Part shown: positions 8,419 to 13,091 of the stretch, piece by piece
How the letters are laid out: every line of letters starts with the position of its first letter
Position numbering within the stretch: position 1 is the first letter of the stretch
Made by a program: the position numbers and the translations under genes
The notes under the pieces: model-generated
Told to the model about the DNA's origin: nothing
The model's database searches: none
What the model saw: only the letters and a program-made list of their open reading frames with translations
NCBI GenBank assembly: GCA_035291645.1
Contig: DATDRQ010000095.1
Location: 1-13,091, forward strand
Direction of reading: 5' to 3'
DNA length: 13,091 nt
Source of the DNA: DATDRQ01 sp035291645
GTDB taxonomy: Bacteria; Chloroflexota; Anaerolineae; Anaerolineales; UBA4823

Positions 8419-10200
8419 ATGAAACTGGTAACCTCACTCTGTCAATCCTTCCTCCGGTTAGTCTTAACCACAGGTGTGATCACGCTCCTTGCAGGCTCAC
8501 CGGATGCCCAGGTGGCGCCCAAAGCCGACTTCATCGTCCAGGCAAAAACAGTTAGTGAAGCGGCAGAGCTGGTTGCGGATTATGGTGGGGAAATCAGCGC
8601 TAACCTGGATGTGATCGGAGCTGTAGCTGCTACTATGCCTGTTGGATCGGTAAATCTCGCCAGCCGGGACCCGCGCGCGAGAGCTGTCTGGCAGGATTCG
8701 ACCGTCAGCCTTGCTGATGCAGAACAGCACGAACCAGTCCCGACATCAGATTACCCCGATGTGGTTGGAGCGGACTTCGCCTGGGAGCAGGGAGCAAAGG
8801 GTGAGGGGATCACAGTCGCGATCGTCGATACCGGGCTCAGCCGCCATCCAGGATTGGTGAAGAACATCCAGGGACAGGGAGAGAACCGCATCATCGGGTG
8901 GGCCGACTTCGTGGATGGCAAGCATGCCCCTACCGATCCAAACGGGCACGGCACCCACATCGCCGGGATCATCGCCAATAGCCAGGTCGGGCCGGACGGG
9001 GAATGGAATGGCATCGCTCCTGGGGTCAGGTTAGTGGGAGTGCGAGTGCTTGACGAATTAGGGGCCGGAACTTATTCCCAGGTCATCCAGGGGATCGAGT
9101 GGGTCATCACCCACAAAGATGAGTTAAACATCCGGGTACTTAATCTTTCGCTGGTTTCCAATGTCCAATCACCATACTGGGCCGATCCTTTGAACCAGGC
9201 CGTCATGGCTGCCTGGGCGGAGGGGATCACCGTCGTCGTGGCGGCCGGAAATGGAGGCCCCCACGCGATGACCATCGGCGTACCCGGCAACAATCCTTAT
9301 GTGATCACCGTCGGCGCATTTACGGACAATTACACGCCCGCTGATTGGAATGATGACTACATCACCCCCTTCTCTGCAGCTGGACCTACCCTGGACGGAT
9401 TCGCCAAACCCGATGTAGTCGCTCCCGGCGCCCACATGGCTTCAAGTATGCCCGGTAAGAGCTACATCGATGAGCACCACGAGGCTAACCGCTTGTCACA
9501 AAAATACTTTACAATGGCGGGAACCTCCCAAGCCGCCGCGGTCGTCTCCGGGATCGCTGCGCTGACGCTCTCGCACAATCCCGATTTAACACCGGATCAG
9601 GTAAAGTACCGATTAACGCAAACTGCTTTTCCTTGGATTGATTTAGAGACAACAGATGCCTTATACAGCATGTGGCAGCAAGGAGCAGGACGAGCAAATG
9701 CCCCAGACGCTGTATTCGCTGACGTCGATGGATCCTCGAACTATGGCTTGAACGTCCAATTCGATCTTTCCGGTCAAGAGCACTATGAAGGTTTCTCTGA
9801 CTATGATCCTGTCAGCGATACATTCCGGCTGCGAGGCGATTTCGATGGGTGGGGCGGCGGGTATTGGGACTGGGATGGAATTTACGAGGAACGATCCGGA
9901 GGTTACGGGGCGTGGGCTGGCGGTTATGGCGCTTGGGCAGGGGGGTATGGCGCCTGGGCGGGCGGCTACGGGGCCTGGGCAGGCGGCTACGGGGCCTGGG
10001 CCGGGGGTTATGGCGCCTGGGCCGGGGGTTATGGCGCCTGGGCTGGGGGTTATGGGGCCTGGGCTGGCGGAAACGGAGCCTGGGCCGGCTCGTACGGAGA
10101 AGCCTCCTTTGCCGAGAAATTCTTCACCTGGAAAGAGGGAGATGGCAGTTGGGTAGGCAGTATCCCATGGTCAGGAAACTGGATCAATTTTGACGGTTAG
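8419..10200 (+). CDS. Secreted subtilisin-like serine protease (S8) with GGYGAWA repeat tail
   Basis: This is a 593-residue protein. Residues 1-~30 are a Sec signal peptide (basic start, hydrophobic core, AGSPDA end). Residues ~35-100 look like an I9-type propeptide. The S8 catalytic domain follows, with Asp137 in AIVDTG, His177 in NGHGTH, oxyanion Asn278 in AAGN and Ser370 in GTSQAAA, all intact. After ~430 comes a short acidic, aromatic linker. Eight perfect GGYGAWA heptads (494-549), a GGNGAWA unit and a degenerate unit follow, then a 30-residue Trp-rich end. AGGAG at 8408-8412, six bases before the ATG, supports the start. The protein is expected outside the cell, where the repeats may form a sticky or wall-binding tail (inference). 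Expression is probably governed by the c-di-GMP riboswitch in its leader. Its natural substrate is unknown. Confidence 0.95.
   Translation: MKLVTSLCQSFLRLVLTTGVITLLAGSPDAQVAPKADFIVQAKTVSEAAELVADYGGEISANLDVIGAVAATMPVGSVNLASRDPRARAVWQDSTVSLADAEQHEPVPTSDYPDVVGADFAWEQGAKGEGITVAIVDTGLSRHPGLVKNIQGQGENRIIGWADFVDGKHAPTDPNGHGTHIAGIIANSQVGPDGEWNGIAPGVRLVGVRVLDELGAGTYSQVIQGIEWVITHKDELNIRVLNLSLVSNVQSPYWADPLNQAVMAAWAEGITVVVAAGNGGPHAMTIGVPGNNPYVITVGAFTDNYTPADWNDDYITPFSAAGPTLDGFAKPDVVAPGAHMASSMPGKSYIDEHHEANRLSQKYFTMAGTSQAAAVVSGIAALTLSHNPDLTPDQVKYRLTQTAFPWIDLETTDALYSMWQQGAGRANAPDAVFADVDGSSNYGLNVQFDLSGQEHYEGFSDYDPVSDTFRLRGDFDGWGGGYWDWDGIYEERSGGYGAWAGGYGAWAGGYGAWAGGYGAWAGGYGAWAGGYGAWAGGYGAWAGGYGAWAGGNGAWAGSYGEASFAEKFFTWKEGDGSWVGSIPWSGNWINFDG
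9898..10107 (+). repeat. 21-bp tandem repeat array encoding GGYGAWA
   Basis: Ten consecutive 21-bp units lie in frame in the protease gene: eight encode GGYGAWA exactly (9898-10065), one GGNGAWA (10066-10086), one GSYGEAS (10087-10107). The units differ at third codon positions (Tyr as TAT or TAC, Gly as GGC, GGG, GGT or GGA) while the peptide is kept. Neighbouring units 4-5 and 6-7 are almost identical in DNA, as expected from recent duplication. Confidence 0.95.
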
Positions 10201-10227
10201 ACGCCTCGATTTCGGCACATAGAACAC

Positions 10228-10264
10228 ACGGAACGAGGAAAGTGGCTCTCGTTCCGTCTCTTTT
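10228..10264 (+). terminator. Intrinsic terminator of the protease gene
   Basis: ACGGAACGAG (10228-10237) and CTCGTTCCGT (10248-10257) form a perfect 10-bp stem with a 10-nt loop, followed by CTCTTTTAATATT. It begins 28 nt after the protease stop. On the - strand the following sequence is poor in T, but the hairpin may also slow polymerase leaving the convergent gene. Confidence 0.88.
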
Positions 10265-10284
10265 AATATTATTGGATAAGGCTT

Positions 10285-13091
10285 TCAGAATGATTTATTG
10301 AGATGGTCCAATTCTTTTTTTACTTTGCACAGGTCCCGATCGGCTCCTAATTGATCGAAAATCAGGCCTGCCCTTTGGAAATAACCCTTCGCCAGCGAAC
10401 GAGATCCCTGGTTCTTAGCCAGGCAGCCGAGTTCCTGGTATGTGCGGCCCAGCTCGAGTTTCTCCGAAGATTGAGAAAAAACTCGATCGCTTTCCTCTAG
10501 CTTTTTTCTGGCGTGAACAAAATCGCCCTTCACACGAGCAATCTTGCCTTGCAACCTCAACACCCGCCCGCGCTGAACTGCATTGGCGGAAATCTCGGTA
10601 TCCGATCTGTTCAATTCTGCTTCAGCAAGCTCTGAAGAGGCAGAAGCCTGATCAATATCTTGATCCGCCAAATAGTTCTCTGCTATGTAAAACAATGTGT
10701 CGAGCCGCCCGTCTGCCGCACCCAGCTCGGTGAATATCGACAAACTCTCGGAAAGAGATCGTCCCGCTGCGGCATGATCCCCGGCCTCTGTGTTAATCCG
10801 GCCGATATATAGATTCGCAAGCGCCAGGTAGTAGCGATGGCCGATCTGCTCTGCCGCATGCATTGCTTTCGCCAGGTAGGATCCGGCAGCCTGGAAATCC
10901 CCCCGGTCAATTTTCACCAGTCCGAGGTTGATGTTTGTGAGTGCAATCCCTTCGGCATCGCCGATCCTTTCCAGCAGCGTGGTACTCTGTGTGAAATTCT
11001 CCTCCGCCATGCGGAGATTCCCACGCATGAGACCCAATAACCCAAGGTTGTTATAAAGCCTGGCGACGCCAGCTTTATCGTTCATCCGCTCGCGCAGGTT
11101 CAGGCTTTCTGAGACATGCATCTCAGACTCAAAATATGAACGCTCCTGGTAGGCAACCGCGCCCAATCGATTATGAATAGAGGCAAGGATATCTAAATTC
11201 TTTGTACCTTCCACCAGTTTCTGTGCGGATGATAAAGATTTTCGAGCTTCTCCGAATCTCCCCTGGAGGAAGTAAATCCAACCTGTCGAGTTGAATATCG
11301 CAGCCTTCTCATAGGGAGAAGGAATGATGGATTGATCCAGAACCTGGTTTGCCTGCGCTAAATGTTGAAGCGCTTCTTGAAAATCTCCCTGGCGTTCGAA
11401 CGTAGTAGCGATCTTCCTGTGGAGGCCGCTGCATTCGCGGATAACAGACAGATTGTTTTCGGATTCGCCGATCACATCGTAAAGACTCAAGGCTTCCTGG
11501 TAATTCTTGCGTGCGTTCGGATAATCGCCCACGAAGGTCAACACATCACCCATTCCAGTCCAGATTTGACGTGCCTGGTCTGAGGTATGGGGAACGCGAG
11601 ATAATAATACCGCCGCTTCGCTGAAGTGTTGGCGGGATTGCTGGTTAGCGTACTCACGTCCTGCTTTCTGACCAGCCAGGATCAGGTAATGCAGTGCTCG
11701 ATCCAGGTATACGCTCCGGAGGAAGTGTCCAGCCAGGATCTCTACCTGATCCTCCAGGTTTCCGGCATAATGGTTTTCGATCGCTTTGGCAACCTGGCCG
11801 TGTAAGCGCTCTTTTTCACTCCGTAATAGCGTGCTGTAGACGCCATCCGATGTCAGAACGTGGCGAAATTGGAAGCTCAGCCCTTCATTGGAAGGTGGAA
11901 GTATGAAAGCCCTTTTTACCAGGCCCTCCAGGAGAACTCTCAGTTTAGATTCGTTTAAATCCGGCAGAACCTGAGATAGCACCGGAAAGGGGAATTCTGC
12001 CCCGATCACAGAGGCTGCCTGGAGCACGCTGCGCTGTTCAGATCCTAACTTATCGACGCGGGCGAGGATCAGGTTCTGAAGGTTGCCCGGGACTCTCAAC
12101 GTCGCAACCTCGGCTCCAGCTACCATGCGCCAATGCCCAGCGACGAACTCGATCACCCCATCATCGATCAGCATCCGCAGGATCTCTTCAAGGTAAAAGG
12201 GGATGCCCTCCGCTCGCTTCAAGACGAGCAGGCGGAAATATTCCGGCAATTCCGGTATCTTCAGCAACTCCTTCAATAACTGGTCGCTTTGTAGAGGGGA
12301 AAGATTATCGAGCTGGACATGTCCAAATGACAAGCCGTGTCGTTGCTCCGCCAGGCGCGCTACGGTGACCAGCTGGTTGGCGTTTTCGGGTCGCGATATC
12401 GCACATATCATTACCGGTGCTCGATGAAGCGTCTCGAGCAAGAAGGCGAGCAGATCCAGGGATGTATCATCCGCCCAATGCAGATCCTCGAAGATTAATA
12501 CCAGTGGCTGGCGCCCGGCCTCCGCCTGCAGCAGGTCGCGCACGGATTGAAAGATGTTTTGCCGGATCTGTTCCGGGTCCATGTAAGCGAACTGCCCGGT
12601 TGGCGCTGCGGCTTCCTGTTCTTGAAGTAACAGGTGCTCCAGGAAAGGCAGGCTAACTTGAGAACGCTTACCAAGCAGAGTTCCGGCATGGCTGGTAAGG
12701 CGTTCCTTTATCAGGACTGGTGGGGCATTCGCAGGTAGTTTCAGGAATTCACGCAGCAAATCTTTGAAGATCCAATACGGAACGGACCGGCGGTAAGTCA
12801 GGCTTTGTCCTTCGAGGACCAACAGCGGCTGATTGCGAAGGTGCTGCTTCAGCTCGGCCTTCAGGCGGCTCTTCCCTATTCCAGCCTCTCCGGTCACCAA
12901 CACAAACTGGCTTTTTTTATGTTCAACCAGATTCTTCGCAGAAGCCACCAACAGAGCCAGTTCACGTTGCCTACCCACCATCGGCGCGCCGAGGCCATCG
13001 ATGCCTCGGGGTGAACCCGGTCTGGGCTTTTCCTTCAGGAACCGGTAAGCCAGGATTGGTTGTTGGTAGCCTTTTGCCTGAATGCGGGTCG
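10285..13091 (-). CDS. AAA-ATPase/TPR signalling protein, probable C-terminal part of a class III cyclase-type protein (5' partial)
   Basis: The frame is open through the right edge, with 36 further residues upstream of the Met at 12981, so the true start lies outside. Counting from that Met, the P-loop GEAGIGKS is at 31-38, Walker B VLIFEDLHWAD at 161-171 and a sensor-like ISRPE at 195-199. This is the AAA_16-type ATPase found in large regulators. A helical region follows. From about 430 to the end are tetratricopeptide-like repeats (A..L / G.....A pattern). There is no C-terminal helix-turn-helix, so it is not a MalT/LuxR-type regulator. The upstream residues (GYQQPILAYRFL, then a GS-rich linker and GLGAPMVGR) look like the end of an adenylate/guanylate cyclase homology domain joined to the ATPase, a common layout. 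A protein kinase N-terminus is the alternative. It is convergent with the protease gene. Confidence 0.82.
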   Translation of the reverse strand, partial: TRIQAKGYQQPILAYRFLKEKPRPGSPRGIDGLGAPMVGRQRELALLVASAKNLVEHKKSQFVLVTGEAGIGKSRLKAELKQHLRNQPLLVLEGQSLTYRRSVPYWIFKDLLREFLKLPANAPPVLIKERLTSHAGTLLGKRSQVSLPFLEHLLLQEQEAAAPTGQFAYMDPEQIRQNIFQSVRDLLQAEAGRQPLVLIFEDLHWADDTSLDLLAFLLETLHRAPVMICAISRPENANQLVTVARLAEQRHGLSFGHVQLDNLSPLQSDQLLKELLKIPELPEYFRLLVLKRAEGIPFYLEEILRMLIDDGVIEFVAGHWRMVAGAEVATLRVPGNLQNLILARVDKLGSEQRSVLQAASVIGAEFPFPVLSQVLPDLNESKLRVLLEGLVKRAFILPPSNEGLSFQFRHVLTSDGVYSTLLRSEKERLHGQVAKAIENHYAGNLEDQVEILAGHFLRSVYLDRALHYLILAGQKAGREYANQQSRQHFSEAAVLLSRVPHTSDQARQIWTGMGDVLTFVGDYPNARKNYQEALSLYDVIGESENNLSVIRECSGLHRKIATTFERQGDFQEALQHLAQANQVLDQSIIPSPYEKAAIFNSTGWIYFLQGRFGEARKSLSSAQKLVEGTKNLDILASIHNRLGAVAYQERSYFESEMHVSESLNLRERMNDKAGVARLYNNLGLLGLMRGNLRMAEENFTQSTTLLERIGDAEGIALTNINLGLVKIDRGDFQAAGSYLAKAMHAAEQIGHRYYLALANLYIGRINTEAGDHAAAGRSLSESLSIFTELGAADGRLDTLFYIAENYLADQDIDQASASSELAEAELNRSDTEISANAVQRGRVLRLQGKIARVKGDFVHARKKLEESDRVFSQSSEKLELGRTYQELGCLAKNQGSRSLAKGYFQRAGLIFDQLGADRDLCKVKKELDHLNKSF

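Noticed and set aside
8202..8555. 117-codon + frame across the leader and protease start
   Set aside because: It overlaps the riboswitch, the terminator and the protease signal peptide in another frame and shows no protein-like features.
9898..10107. CRISPR-like array
   Set aside because: The repeats are contiguous, without spacers, in frame, and encode a peptide.
9785..10193. Gly/Arg/Leu-rich repeat proteins in the other two + frames across the 21-bp repeats
   Set aside because: The repeat makes all three frames open. Only the frame joined to the protease has a start, signal peptide and catalytic domain.

Overview
The window looks like a piece of a moderately GC-rich chromosome from an anaerobic bacterium. 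Chloroflexota, Anaerolineae-like, is my best guess. That rests on the combination of FG-GAP repeats with a C-terminal sortase domain, a four-subunit 2-oxoacid:ferredoxin oxidoreductase, pyruvate phosphate dikinase, and a large AAA-ATPase/TPR protein of the cyclase-linked type. No rRNA, tRNA, transposase or CRISPR array is visible. The taxonomic guess is inference.

Layout from left to right. (1) Positions 1-1561 (+) are the 3' part of a surface protein: six FG-GAP-like repeats, an internal LPETG motif, then a sortase domain with His and Cys in place. (2) Positions 1697-4437 (+) are a compact operon encoding a 2-oxoacid:ferredoxin oxidoreductase in the order ferredoxin (delta), alpha, beta, gamma, with two 11-nt overlaps and one 12-nt gap. 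(3) Positions 4438-4868 are non-coding. They hold a C-rich, G-poor tract with repeated CATCGCCG words, a 12-bp perfect hairpin and a second inverted repeat. (4) Positions 4869-5081 (+) are a small Cys/His protein, a likely zinc knuckle. (5) Positions 5170-7938 (-) are pyruvate phosphate dikinase, convergent with the small gene and sharing a strong terminator hairpin with it. (6) Positions 7939-8418 are a divergent regulatory region. (7) Positions 8419-10200 (+) are a secreted subtilisin-like protease with a tail of 21-bp tandem repeats encoding GGYGAWA. (8) Positions 10285-13091 (-) are the 3' part of a large ATPase/TPR protein that runs off the right edge.

The most interesting unit is the protease and its leader. 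A good sigma-70 promoter (8182-8211) is followed at once by an RNA matching the class I cyclic di-GMP (GEMM-I) riboswitch. Next comes an intrinsic terminator whose 5' arm can instead pair with a CCAGGC inside the aptamer. This predicts that c-di-GMP switches off a secreted protease with a Gly/Tyr/Trp repeat tail, which would fit a role in the change between attached and free-living states. The kor/vor operon and ppdK both act around 2-oxoacids and PEP in anaerobic central metabolism, but nothing in the sequence shows that they are co-regulated.
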